Assembly (NCBI GenBank): GCA_963402885.1
Contig: OY727097.1
Span: 12,586,001 to 12,650,000, forward strand
Reading direction: 5' to 3'
Origin: Antedon bifida
Taxonomy: Eukaryota > Echinodermata > Crinoidea > Comatulida > Antedonidae
DNA: 64,000 bases
The notes beneath the pieces were generated by a model. It was not told the origin of the DNA, made no database searches, and saw nothing but the letters and a program-made list of their open reading frames with translations. Both the position numbers and the translations under genes were made by a program. Shown here one piece after another: positions 23,152 to 37,700 of this stretch. Every line of letters starts with the position of its first letter. Within the stretch, counting starts at the first letter, position 1.

Positions 23152-25724
23152 TTAGACTGTTTCTAGTAATTCTACAATATCCATTCTCTCAACTGCTCTC
23201 AAGGCTTTTACTACTTCCTCTCGTTGGTTCACATCTCTTCCTTGCTTACATCGCCATTGTACCAGTGATTCCATTGTTGTTTCTACAGTCAGCGCTGAAA
23301 ACCTTCTCTCAGTTTGTGATAGCTCAACATCAGCAATACCAAGATGCCTACAGAAATTCTTCCAATCTGTCATCTTCTCAGAAATTATCAGGAAGTCCAA
23401 GTCTGTTAAGCATCCTGTAAAAACACATTTAATTGACTTCATTAAATAAAATACATTTGGTTGTTTTTCTTCAAACATTGAGGTGCTGAAATTAAGCAAC
23501 ATTTCTGGAATATAACATTCTATTGGTAGGCTTATTGGCAGTAAGAATTTGTTTTTTCCCATCAGGAAAAAAGGCAGAAATCATGAATAATGCATGAGCC
23601 TAATTACTAATTATTTTCTTATTATTGTATTCTTAGAATAACAAGATAGCTAACCTATTTCCTAAATACAAGAGAACTTAACGCTCGAAAATATACAAAA
23701 TTTGTATACGTCCTTACGTAAAATACATATTGCATAATCCTATCACAACAACATAAGTTACATAAATATTTGATTTTCCCCAAAAGTATAATGGGTCAAT
23801 AATGGATGTGGTTTACTGATTGGAGGCATCTGTATGGCCAGTAAAAATACACTTGTTTTATTGGTGATGAATGGGAAGAAAGGGACCATTCTCTTTTATG
23901 TTTTTTCAGATGCGTGTTCATTTTCGACAGTTTTTTCTGTTTGTTATCTAGGCAAATTTCCAAGGATAACCATAAGCGAATTCAATCACCAACCTTCTTA
24001 AAGGTGGCAATCCCGTTCACAAGACAAACATATACACAAGATGCTCTACATAAACAAAGTCCTATTACAAATCTTTGCGAGTGGAGTTGTATTTGTCATT
24101 AGAAAAAATTGGTAGCAAGCTTAATCACGTTTAAACATTTCTTGTTTATCAAATGATTGCTGATGACAATAAAAAGTCAAATAGTGATTATTTCTACAGT
24201 AGTATCAGGTATACATATAACATTTGTTTTTAATAACAATCATTACCCACCTTGTCCTGATTGGTCTGTAAACACTGCAACTTCTAAACTGACGTCATCT
24301 TTGTATTCATATCTTGTACACAGGCTATCAGCTAAATCAACACGTCCCTGTTGTTTTAAAGCCTTGATCATTGTAGGTAGTTGATGTGCTTCTGTATGTT
24401 GACAGCTATTTCTCCATTGGACCAATACTTCCATTATGGCATCTTCTACATGTTTGTTTTTGTCTGCAATTTTATTAACGTTTTCCCATTTGATTCCAAG
24501 TCGCACTGCTAGTCTTCTCCAACTTTGATGTAAATTGTCACAGATGAATAGGAGATCTTCATCATCAAAACAAGCTGTGAAATAATAAAAGCAATAAGTT
24601 ATTGAGTTCTGTTTCAATTAAATTCAACTCCCTATTCCATTCAATATTTTGTTTTGGAATCTCTCGTCCATAGAAAATAAACATAATTTTGTATCAATTA
24701 ACAAATTTAAATAAAAATATGATTATCAGAATATATTTTTTTTAAAGCATTCAGTACTATGAGCAAGATTTTATAACACACCTAAGACGATTCTTAATTT
24801 ATTTTGAGAATTGCGAGTCATATTTGATTTAAATGTGCTATTGCTCTCTTAATGACATCAATGAGAGTGCAATGTTGTTATATGTGCACAAAAGTACCTG
24901 CAATGTCACCATATTTGTGAAACAGCAGATCAGCAAGATCATTACGACCATGTTGTCTTAGTGCAGTGCATAATACTTGCTGCTGATTAAGGTCACTACC
25001 AACGTTGCTCCTCCAATGTTTCAGCATCATTGCTGTAGCTTTATCTGTCTGATTTTCATTATCAAAAATAGTATTCACTTTAGACCATGTAAGCCCCAAA
25101 CGAACACCAAATCGTCTGCAGGAAAGATCCATCTCTCTGGACACTTTGTCAATAGTTAGGTCATCCACATAGTCTACATCAAAAAACAAAATTATGAATC
25201 AATTGTGTTTTTAATCCTTCACAATAATAACTAAACATAATAATTATTTTATCATAATATATACCTTTGTTATCCTTGACATCTGACACCCTCCTTCGTT
25301 TACTAGATCCCTTTACTTTTGATTTTAGAGATGTTTGAATTTAATTTAAAAATGATGATCTTCAAAAATATACACTAATGATAATTTCTGTATTAGCTGA
25401 ACTAAACAGTTTTTCATTTATAATACTTTACCATCAACTTGTTGGCATATATTGCGCTGTATAGTGTTGATATTAATTTATATCTGTGAAAGTCAATTGC
25501 ATTCAACTATCGCATGGTTTAAACATTAAAAACCTAGAATTGTAGTGTACGATGATGATGACAATCATTCATAATAAATCTTTTACCATCAACTGCACCT
25601 TTGTTATCCTTCACTTTACGAGTGATTCTTTGAAGTCTTGAAGTGGAAGCTTGTGCATTGCTGTGACCATCACTGTCAGAATCTAGAGCTATGCTTTGTT
25701 TTGTACTATCTCTCGATTCAGATT
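23152..25724 (-). CDS. ROCO gene, charged linker and three death-domain exons
   Basis: Exon 25724-25587 is Ser/Asp-rich (ALDSDSDGHSNAQASTSRLQ). A small exon 25315-25265 (KGSSKRRRVSDVKDNKG) is basic and NLS-like, but its acceptor has a poor pyrimidine tract and it may be skipped without frame change. Then come three death domains, each on one exon between phase-1 introns: 25173-24898 (CRRFGVRLGLTW … ALRQHGRNDLADLL), 24574-24251 (WRRLAVRLGIKW … ALKQQGRVDLADSL) and 23414-23152 (WKNFCRHLGIAD … ALRAVERMDIVELL). The shared exon phase and paired motifs argue for tandem exon duplication. The death fold recruits other death-domain proteins. Confidence 0.88.
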
Positions 25725-28700
25725 CTAAACAAAAATAAATCAAAAAGCAACATTTTAAAAACTGTATAAACTAGATGTACAGTTTTTTTTTATTTTACTT
25801 CATCTTAAAATTTTAACCTATAGCATTGAAACTGATGGATAATACAAACACAAATCCTCTACCTTTTAGTACAATGTCTCCAAACAGATTACGGTAACGT
25901 TTCACTTCCATTCCTCTGCTTCCACATGGCAACACATCTTTGTCAAATTTGCGTACAACATGCATATGAGTATGTTCACCTTTTGAACCACACACACAAG
26001 GGATATACATCTTTACTTTAACACCATGTGCATTCTTCTCACTCAAAAAGTGCAATTCTTTTTCAAGAAAAGTTAGAACCTAGAAAATATAATAATTTGA
26101 TTTAGTTGATTATATTGCTACCCACAAAAAAAAGTAGTATTAGCTATTTAAAAAAAAAATTAGTAAATGGAGCAAAGAATGATAACATGTAAGCGTGTTT
26201 CAGAATCGGATCACCAAAACATATTGAAATACAAAATACATTAATATTTTACTTGTAAGTGTACATTACAGTATAACAAAATGTGTACTGTAATATTCAA
26301 AAGTTTTTATAAATGATCAAAAAAGTATTTACGCTTACAACTGAAATGCAACCTATCCATTTTGTTTAGAATAGACGAAAATAAAAGCTTGACATATTTG
26401 AATATTTGCACTGCAGCCTCAAGTTGTCCATGTTTAAATAAAGTAATTATTAATTATTGTTTAATTATCTTTAATCATCAAAATTGGTAATACTCTACAT
26501 ATCCAACTCATAAACATTATTTTTACATTAACTTACCTTCTTACAGATGCTAGGTTTTGGATCATCATCTTCAGGAAGGCCAGCAGCATTCATGATGTCT
26601 GTTCTAACTATTGTTGTCTGCAATATCAAAATCAATTTTTGTTTTATTTTCATTTCATAATTGTTTCTCTTTAATTTTCATTAAAGTAATTGCCACTATA
26701 ATCTATATATAATCTATATATAATATTATAACCATACAAGATGAATGATAAAAACACCTTTTAATGTAGATAAGTGCTATATTTTCACCGATTTTCTGCC
26801 AACATGTTTCTGTTTGTTTGTCTTATGTAATGCTTGTGTATTAATTTTTGTTCAGGTAAATATTGTACAAGCATTTGCTTTTTATTTTAGTCTCTTTCCA
26901 TTTTACTGTTATTACTGTTATATCTATATTGGAGAATATAACTGAAAATCTGAAACTGATAATGTTTCCATTATAATTCTATCTGAGGCTGATATTTTCT
27001 CAGAGGTAATTAAACATTTCCTAAGATGATACTTTCTCAGGTTTAGTTTTTAGTCTTATAGCATCATTTTTATTAAGCTTACCTGAAACAAACGGCAATT
27101 GTTGATGGTAGCTACATTTAGAACCACAAAATGATGGCCATCAATATGCAGTTCTACATGCTCATAGGACAATGTAGGCTCAACATCTTCCATTTGAAAT
27201 TCCTCGATAAATTTAGTTGTAACACGTTGGAAGAGATCATCTGGTAGGTAGCCATCAAAGTCATGAAATAGAGAAATAGCACGTTTCTCTTCATATTTAA
27301 CAGCCTTTGTATCATCACGTTGGGGCTTTAGGTGTGAAAGAACATAGAACGTTCGTCCAACATTCTATAGAAACAAAAATGGAACAAGAATAGTAGATGG
27401 AATAATTATTATATGAAAAAATAATTGAACTAAATATTTTAAATAAAATGTAAATACCTCTTTACTCCTTTTTTCACACATTAACCCAAAGGTTTGCATC
27501 AGAGACACAAAGAAGATAATCATCTCATCTGAATCATCCTTCCATATATGCCGCAACAGTTTTTCATCTAGTTTACCCCCATTTAAATTTCTCCAAAGCT
27601 GTTTCAAAGATGGCTAAAAAAATATAAAAGCACAAGTGTAATTTGTCAATGCAACAAAGTAATTACTGTTCTTCTGGTCAGTAAAACCTCTTCTTTGGGA
27701 CAACCTTATTGAAACTTACTTGTGCAATGAATGAGGTTAACATCACAGCTAACATCTATTAAGAGGACACTTTGTTGGGTCTTCCCTTAATGGGAGTGCT
27801 ACAGAAATACGTTTACAAGCATACATTTTAGTATTAGAATATAATAGAATTAATAAGATATAATTTCGTTCTCTGTGTGGCAGATATTACATTTTTACAG
27901 CTAAATCCATCACACTGAAAAACAATGTTTACGTCTGATATTCACCAATGATTAACACCACTCAAAGAAGTGAAGTTTACAAACCTGATTGCTGGGATCT
28001 ATAACTGTGATGATTGTTTTAAACTTGTCAACTACTCCCATCAAATCTATAACAATTTTGTCTTTGAGGATCTTGTCATCTGGGTAGAACAGAATCTCAC
28101 CAATGTCGTGCAAGTACTCAAGAAACTGTATTCTGTCAGTTATCTTACAACTAGCAAGTAAATCATTAATCTAAAAGGCAAATAAATATTATAATAAAAA
28201 ATGTAACGAAAGAAAATGTTGATTAATTACAAACTGGTTTTCTGTTGATGTTATCAATCATTTCGTTAATGTTGAAAGGTTGTTTATATATGACATAATA
28301 CTTAATCATGCAAGTGTAGATTTTAAATCTGAAAGTTTCCTAACCAACAGTAAACTCAAGGTTCAATTATCAATTTTTTTTTTCTTTAGTACCATTTGAT
28401 ACAGCAACCAGAGAAACAGGATTTAATGCTTTAATGTGATTTAAGAATAAACAAATGTAATGGATGTTAAACACTTATTATTAAAACACATTCATCAATT
28501 AATTTTTTTTATATAATGTATCTATTCTAACCTCAGATGTTGGTAGATATAGTTTGTCTTTTCGTAACTTTTGTATTTCCTGCAGTACTTGTAGCCATTT
28601 GATTGGCAAAGTAAGAATCATCATCTGGACTAATTTTTGTATTTGGAGAATGATTTTAGAAGCACCGCTCTTTTCAAATGGGAGACTGTTTTCAATGGTA

Positions 28701-31700
28701 AAGAGCTCTCCTTGCACCATGTCCTCAAATGGTTTTCCTTCCAGGGCTTTCCAAAGTATATTCTCTATTGCCTTTACCTAAAATAAATAACATCACATTG
28801 GAATTAAACGTATGTAAGGGAAATTTAAAAGGTGCCGTGAAAGCCCAGACCCCCCATCCCCTCCTATTTGTAAACTGCAAAAAGTCTTTCATTTAACTTA
28901 TGTCACGCATTTATGTACCCAGTGAACACTGTATAATTATACCAATATAAGAAATCAAATAAAAAAATGTGTACTAAATCATAGATATTTGTATACCCTT
29001 TTATTTGTTTTATTATAGACCTAACTGATGGAACACTATTATCCCAATGAAAGCGCACATAGTATTTCATTTACGAAATAATCTTAGATTTTTACAAAAT
29101 AATATTGTTTGAAAGTACTTTTAACCTTTACATATATTTTTTATTTTAATTAAGATAATCAGTTAAACACAAGCCAGCACAGTACAGTAGTATGTGCATG
29201 TCATGACAATGAAACAACCGTCCACCTGATTACATAATAGGGACTTTACGAAACAGGATGGTTAATTTTCTGTGTTTGCTAGAGCGCAAAAGCATAAACA
29301 AGACATAGCCGTTTTATTAGTTACGCACCACGTTAAGACGACAATGACAGGCCAGAGAGAGACAACTATGTCTACTACTAGCCTATAATAGGGCTAGTCT
29401 AGCTAGGGGGGCCTACCTAGATACTAATGGCAGTAGTTAGGCTACTTACTAGATATGCGTGTATTGAATTGGGTGTATGGCCTAGCTAGAACAGCAATAT
29501 CTCTCTCCCCCCCCCCCCCCCCCCCCCCCCCCTTGGTAGTACAGCAAATGCCTAGCCTTCCTAGCCAGGGGTCTATCAAACGCCGTGCAAAATTGCTTCT
29601 AACAGCCATTTTAATCCAATAACAATGTTATTTCGTTAAACAATTAAATTAGAAGTGAAAATTACACTTTAAGTGTTTTGAACTGTATTTAAGGTTATAG
29701 GTCTATTATGTACTAGGCTAGGCCTAGTTGTATTTCTTGTTCTCCGTAAATGGGGAAATGCCAACTTTATTGTCCTCAAAAAGCTCCGCCCACTTTGTTA
29801 AATTATTAATGAGCACCGTCCTGTTTCGTAAATCACCTAATATGAGCATGACATGACGTATAAAACAATCGCCCACCTGATTACACAATATATGATTGCC
29901 AATGTTAGGGATGAAACTACATAATGTTTCCAATGAATCAATTACAATATACAATTTTGTAATGTTTAATGAAACAAAATGTGATGACATATGTACCCTT
30001 TGTTGTCTTTCTTGTTCAGTTTTACCAAGGCTCTCATAATGTGTACCAATCAGCATTATCTTGTTTTTCTGTCCTTTTCTTACGTTTACAAAAACTGAAC
30101 GAATCCAAAACAGAATGATCTCAAGATTTGTCATTCGATGTTCATACATTTTTCCCTAAATCACAAAGAAAATGAACAACATTTACATTTTAAATTCTTA
30201 AACAGGTAGTTTGAAAAACATTGTGGCAAATTATCTTATTATTGTGGTAATTATAGCAGCACCAATTTATATAGAAAAACAACACTATCATGGAAATGGA
30301 AATAACAACAATCATATATTAGGCATCTGCTATTTGCACAGTTTTTGTTACGGTAAAGGATAACATGAAAGAAACATTTTAGTTATGTACAATTACATAG
30401 AACATTTGAAATTTGTAAAATATACTTACAGTTGTTGGATCACGAACTTTAGCTGGGGCATCAAGATCTTGATTTAGGTTAAATACCACACATACAACAG
30501 CATAAGACACCATGAATATCTATTAAAAATAATCATAATTATCAATATTAAAAACCGTTTATACACATGTGTCAGTATACTGGCACAACTGATCATTTGA
30601 TACTTATTTTTTTCCTCACAAACTGCATGTTCACCTTGGAAACATTTACAATAATCATTGGTTTAATAAATAATGAATGTTTTATTACATTCTCTCTCCC
30701 CCTCTCTCTCCCTTTGCTATCCATCTATGCTAATATTACATTATGGTATACATCAATGAATACTATTTTATTTAAAGTCTCCCAAAACTGGACACCCTTC
30801 GGCTGGGTTTAGGCCTACAGAAATTCTGATATTCCAAATGTGTTTTTAAAGGAAAAAAGAATTTTGAACTTTTTTGACCTCAAGTCTGGTTTTGGTTTCT
30901 GGTAATTAGAGACTAGAGACTGAGTTGACTGTATTCAATTAAATGAAGAATAAAATACTAGAGGGTTCGCTCGCTTTGCTCGCGCACCCTCTAGTGGGTG
31001 TACCCGAATGGTCCTCGAAAACATGACCAACGCCTCTGGAAATTGAACTTGACAACAATCGGTCGTTATAGGAACGTAAAGGGGAAAAGTTACTCAATAG
31101 ATTTATTTATTTGTAAACAAAATGTACATTAATTCTCCTGTAATGATGTAAAACTACAACAATTGGTATTACAACAATTGGTATTAATGCAAATAATATA
31201 ATTGTAAAGAACAGTATACGTATAATATACATATTATATTATATATATTATCTGAAAGTTACACACAGGATGAAACCATTAATAGGGGTCATCAATCACT
31301 GAAACAGTCTCTAACGTGACCGTACCAAGAGACCAAAAGCATAGTTTATCAAAGTGGGTGACAGTGAGTGATTGTATCACAATATATCATGACAACAGCA
31401 TCCTTAATTTTGGAACAAAATGATCAAATAACAACTTTCGTAGCCTACTTATATCGGTCGTAGTAGACACCATTTATAATTATAAATAGAGCAAGCAACA
31501 TATATAATCAATAATATAAACAGCAAAGGTGTTTCCCTGGTAGGCCTACCAGGCCTTCTATAGTAACATTGAATCGCACCTAAATTTGATTAAATGATTA
31601 ATAAAATAGCATAAATAATTAGTTCAATTAGCCTCCTATAGTAACATTGATCCTAACAGAACCTCAGAAGGAGGTATATGTATTATTAATAAGTACAAAC

Positions 31701-34700
31701 TCTTCAGTAAGGCTGTGTTTATACAACACGCTTCTTATTCACACGCATGTTCGTAGGATGCGTGTTATCACAGATCAAGGTCAACCCCCTAATCTGCATC
31801 GTTCATACATAAAAAATGAACTACCGTGTTGAACGTTCGTGTGTGCTTTGTGAGCAGGAAGTTTCGTCAGACACAATAGTGTTAGGCCAAAAAAAAAAAG
31901 TATTATTGTGTTGGCCACGCCCGACCGACCCTAAAGTGACGAAAATGAAGGTCAGCTTTTTTTTTGTGAGCCAAACGGCAATCGTGACACCAAATAGTGA
32001 AAATATATTGTCTTATTCATATTTCACCTCTGCCCGGACGCGAATTTTGTTTTCGTAGGTAAGTGAGGAAAAAAATTATGAATTATTCATGATATCCCAG
32101 TCAGTCATTTGCGCATGCGCATTACATTGATCGCGATTACGTCACCTTTCTCGCGCGACGTTATGAAAAAATAAAGTTACATAGAAGAAAACTTTTTCGC
32201 AATATAAAAAAGATAAGAATGACGGTATCCAAATGCGAAATTTGTGATGATGATGAGGAAGATGTAGGACGCGATATAATCTATGAAAAATTAGAGGTCA
32301 GTTATGCTTTATTATAATTTAGAGGATGAAAGGACGGCGATGATGACTCCCTTTCCTGAGTATGAATGATGTCGGTGCTGTCGCGCCTCCTTTACAAACG
32401 AGTTTGTTACCATGCCCACAATAATATAGGTCAGGCCTAGGCTAGGCCTATTATAAATATTATTTTTATAGGATAACAAAAGAAGAAGAAGAAGAAATGG
32501 CATATTAAATGATTTCATCAGATTGGAAAACAAATAGAGGGTTGGGTAGGCTATGCCATTGCTACTACTAACTACACACTAGCAACAGCGATGAGTGCAG
32601 TCGCAATGTACTGATGTATTAATAATAATAATGATCAATAATCATTTAATAATAATTAAATGTAATGATAATGATGATGATGATAATTAATGCAAGTATA
32701 TCTTAATTCTATGGTGTCTCAAACTGAACTGTACAAAGTTATGGGTAAACGGTGATCAGTGATTGGCTATTCTATATGGCATATGATAATATACTACTAC
32801 GACGGTAGTATTGTAACAGGAGGCATAATAAATTAAAGGCAAAAATAAGAAATTAGATAAATCAATACAATTTACCCGTTGTATCACATGGTATATAGGC
32901 TGCCCTCCAAAGTCCCAGATGTTCATAACAAACTTGTTGCTATCCACTTTAGAGTCACCACCTTTTCTTACAGAGCGAAGTTGGCTTTCAACTTTATTCA
33001 AGAACTCTTTAGGAATTTGTGGTGGTCTATCAAGTTTTTCTTCATACACTGGTTCTGTTGTGATAAAATAATAATACACAATACAACAGTTTAATTCAAT
33101 ATCATTTCAACATTTAAAAACAAATTAGAAATCCATCATAATAAAGCTGTTTCTTTTTATTTAAATCTTGATAATTTTAAAAACAGACAAGACAGATGGA
33201 GAGTATATAGAGCGGGATGACACTATAACTTTTTTGTTAAAAGAAAAGGTATTTCCAATGCAATATTTAATTATCTAAACCTTATTCTTTCCAATTAATG
33301 GTTTAGTGATTAGTTTATTTGACCATATTGTACTGCAGTGTCATACAATATACAAATACTAGTATTAACTGTCAAAGTAACTTGCAAGATAATATGTTCA
33401 TTAGCAGACACATGATTATGATCAAATTTCCGCTCCTTTAATCGTTTCAATATTTCTGATATCATTACTATGTATGAACAGCACAATCAAGCACATTTCA
33501 AAATAAATATTTACCCTCTTTTTGTGGGCTTGGCATTGGATTTGAACATTTTGATGTTTCAGCAAATTTGGCTTCCTGTTTTGATGTTGATGCTCCTGTG
33601 GGGTTTTTCTCTTTCTCATGTCTACTTTCTGAAAAATGTTCTGATATAATTAAAGATGACGCTATCTTTTTGTAATAAGGAGCATAATAAATTAACATTT
33701 AATAATATCATGCTTTATAATCAAATTAACTTGACAAGAACAAAGTTTAACTAAATTTGAATTAACTTTAATTAAATTCTTTTACCAGATTTGGTTTTCT
33801 CCTTTGATGGTCCTGCTATTGGTGTGTATCCTTCTGTATGGCGTGGACTTTTCAACATTTGTTTAACTGTGACATCAGTGACAGCATCCTGATACATTTC
33901 TAAAGCTTTTTAATTACAAAAATGTTAATAAAATCATATATATTATATTTTACACTGTTACATATTGGTTTTTAAAAAGCATTGAAACCATTTGATACAA
34001 ATAATTGATCCTCCTTGGTCAAAGTGGATAACAATTATATGATATTAAAATGGCAGTTTACTTATTTAGTTAAAAAAATACAAAAACACACTGTGACATG
34101 ACAAAGCATGTCACAGGGTGAATTTTAAAACATCTATTTTTATTTTTTAACAGCAGCATGTATCTGAATAAAGTGAATACTTACAAATATCCTGTGTTGT
34201 TTCTTTCAACATTTCTTTGTTACTGGGATCTGGTGTACACACCGTTGTTTTAACCATTGCATCAGTTATTATATGCACTGGATTAAACCTATGGCAAAAT
34301 GACGTTGTATAATTCAGAAAAGAATGTTTGCATTAATAATCTAGAGACACAAAACAATTTGATGGTATACTGCAATTACATTGTTTTTACGTTGCATTAT
34401 AATCTTATTTTAAACCTTCAACATACCCAGAACACTAAAGGGCCAAATAATCAAACAATAGTTTTAATAGTAAATTTTAATCAATTATATTCTTACTCTT
34501 TTACATTGTGATATTATTAAGATTATTTATGTTTAGATAACTTATAAGGATCCCAATAAAAATAAGGTAGTTAAGCTATTTTGGCTATGTGTATGGGTGA
34601 CTGGAATACAAGCTTTGTTTTGATGGTCACTCTTATCAATATTTTCAATGTATTTTGATATTATTTTATGATGAAATAATAAAACTATTCAGGAAAATAT

Positions 34701-37700
34701 GTTAAATGTCTTATTCTTTTAATTGATCCTACAGTAACAACTGTATGCAACAGTTTAAGCGGTTTAATGAAATAGTTTAAAAAAAAATTAAACCACTTTA
34801 AAAAAAACAGTAAGGTAACATCTATTAGGCCACAATTTTACCATGGCTAATTTTTAAACATTACCAAACCTAAACTCAATATCACCATATTTTGAGTTTC
34901 ACAATATCCTGTTGAAAACAAATTGAAAGCATCTGTTAATGTTTCTATCAGTAACTTTTCACTTATCCTTACAGACAGTATAGACCCTCAACAATGCGTG
35001 TTCACAGGAACTATGTGTGTACAGTTATATACCAGTCAAACAAAAATACATCTACGCAATAAAATATATAGGACACTGTTCCCAACTGCAAGTAGCAAAC
35101 AATCAATCAACAAAAATTGATACGATATAATATAATGTGCTTACTCTTTTCTTAAAAGAGAATTGATAGTAGAAGTTTTTCCAACATTCTCAAGTCCTAC
35201 AAAAATAGTTCTTCCTTGATTAAACTCTGTTTGTCCTTCTTCAAGTGCATTTTGAAATGCTTTCACCGCATCAGGTCCGCTTGCCAATATCTCCTCTGGA
35301 ACATGCATTTCTTAAAATAAACAAAATAAATTATTGTATAATTTCCTACTTTCATTTTTTCATGGAAATTCTAAATATATTGGTATCTGAAATAAATGCC
35401 TGTCATTGGCAGAAAATACAGTACCAACTCGTTATTTCACTAGGCTATTAAACAAGAAAACTGAGATCTAGACAACTCAAATATATCCATTCTTAATCAG
35501 AGGGATTTAAAAAATAGTGTATACCTTTATAAAATATTTCATTGCAGTGTTATAGATTAGGGTTTGCATAATTTTATTAATGTTTTGATTTAATTATTAA
35601 ATTTACTATATTAGCTCAATATTATTGTTATTATTTATTTCATTTCATAATTTTATTTCTTAAATAATCCCAATTTGATTCTATTAAAAAAATGTTAAAG
35701 AATATAATGTGATTTTAAGTAAAAATCTATAATCTGTTTTGAAGAAACTTGCATTAATAACAATCATTGGCTAAGAATTTACTTATATTGTTATTTATTT
35801 TACTTTAACAAATAAACAAGTAAAAACAAGACAATGTGAAAATTACAAACTAAACCTATTTTAGATAAGTGGTTTTTCATTTAAGTTTTTGTGATATTAC
35901 AGCTGGACATACCATATTGTTTCAAGATTAGTTATCAGTTGATTTACACTTGTTTACAGCCTACCTGTTAGCCTACTTTGCTAAACTCACCTTTTAATAT
36001 GTCAATTATCTCGGCTTTTTGACCTGCCCTTAATTCGTTGTCATATTTCTTACACGCATTTTCATTGTAAAAATCTATTACAGATTTGCCATACTGTGTA
36101 AATTAAAAATGAATATTTTATGTAAAAGAATACATTTTATTTTATTTATTTTTAAATTTTTTGTTTACATTATTAATCAAAATAGGAATCGAGTCATACT
36201 GATACTGATTCTAATGTATTCTAAAAAAAGACCACGTCCTGTAATAATGTCTGCACGTTTTGTTACATCTTCTAATTTGGTATATAAGTATAATTTTCAA
36301 TCGATTATACAAATTATTATGACAATATTTAATAGGGGCCTATAATGCAAATAAATTAAGAATATAAAAACAATAACAATACTATTGTTATTGTTTTTAT
36401 ATTCTTAATTTATTTGCATTAATTATTAAATTAGGCCTACATAATTATAACAAAAACTGTATACACAATTTAACAAAAACAAATTATCATTTTTAATTTA
36501 AATACTAATTACGTAACCTAACTTTATTTAACATTAAACCAACCTTATCTTCTTTTGAAACGTAAGATTTACCGGAACATTCCTTCATTAGATACACAAT
36601 GATGGCTATGTGTTCGTTGTACGTGAGATCTTGTGCGACACATGCATGCAGAAGTGTGCGTTTATCCTAGTAAATAATAATATGGTATTTTGTATAAAAT
36701 ATAATTTTGATTTGTTAAATGTTAAAATGTTAAATGTATTATTACTGGTCCTCAAGTTTAACTGGAAACTGAGGAATTTCGGATTAGGCCCTCCACGGAC
36801 CCACGGCAGCCAGCAGTGCAGCGCCTACCAGATCAGCACACCGGGAGACGATCCCCTCTCTTTTCGAATATTGTGCCAAGTTCTTTAACGTGCACTGTTA
36901 AGTACACGGGACCAACGGCTTTACATCCCATCCGAAGTACAAGGCAATGAGAGTAAAGCATCTTGCCTAAGGATGCAATTAGTATGGTACAGATAACCTC
37001 GAACCCATGCCTATCACATGCTAGTCCGATAGCACTATTGCACCATCACTCTCTGGTGTATATACAGCACCCGCCGCTATTTCTAGACGGTCTCCCATTC
37101 AGAACGCAACCGGGCCCAATGTTGTTTAACTTCGGTGATCTAACGAGAACCGGTGTTTCAACGCAGTATGGCCGTATATCTTAACATATATATGTTAATT
37201 ATTGAAATAAGTAATTAGTATCTTCATCACATAAATAACACAACACAATGACGTCAGATATTTGTCGTTTTGGTTGTGAACGCAGTGGGTTTTCAGCAGG
37301 AATTGAAAAGTGTAGATAGATCTTTCTATAGATATTTATATTCATAATGTTTACATGATTAATGATGATGGATCCCATTACCTGTCTACACAGTGTACTA
37401 TACGCTTTTTTCACACAACTGTAGGCCTTCTGTTTTTTTAAAATTCACTTTCAGATTACGATTTATACATGGCTCCTATTGAGAAGACACGTGATGCACT
37501 TGTACTGACATAGCGGTTTATATATAGTAGTGTTAACCACTAACGTAACACAAATCATCCACTAATGTAAAAGTAACCACTAACGTAACACAAATCAACC
37601 ACTAACGTAACAACAGTTTAACCACTAACGTAACCAAATTTAACCACTAACGTAACAACAGTAGAGATGTTAAGAAATCTTAGGCAATTTTTGTTTTGGA

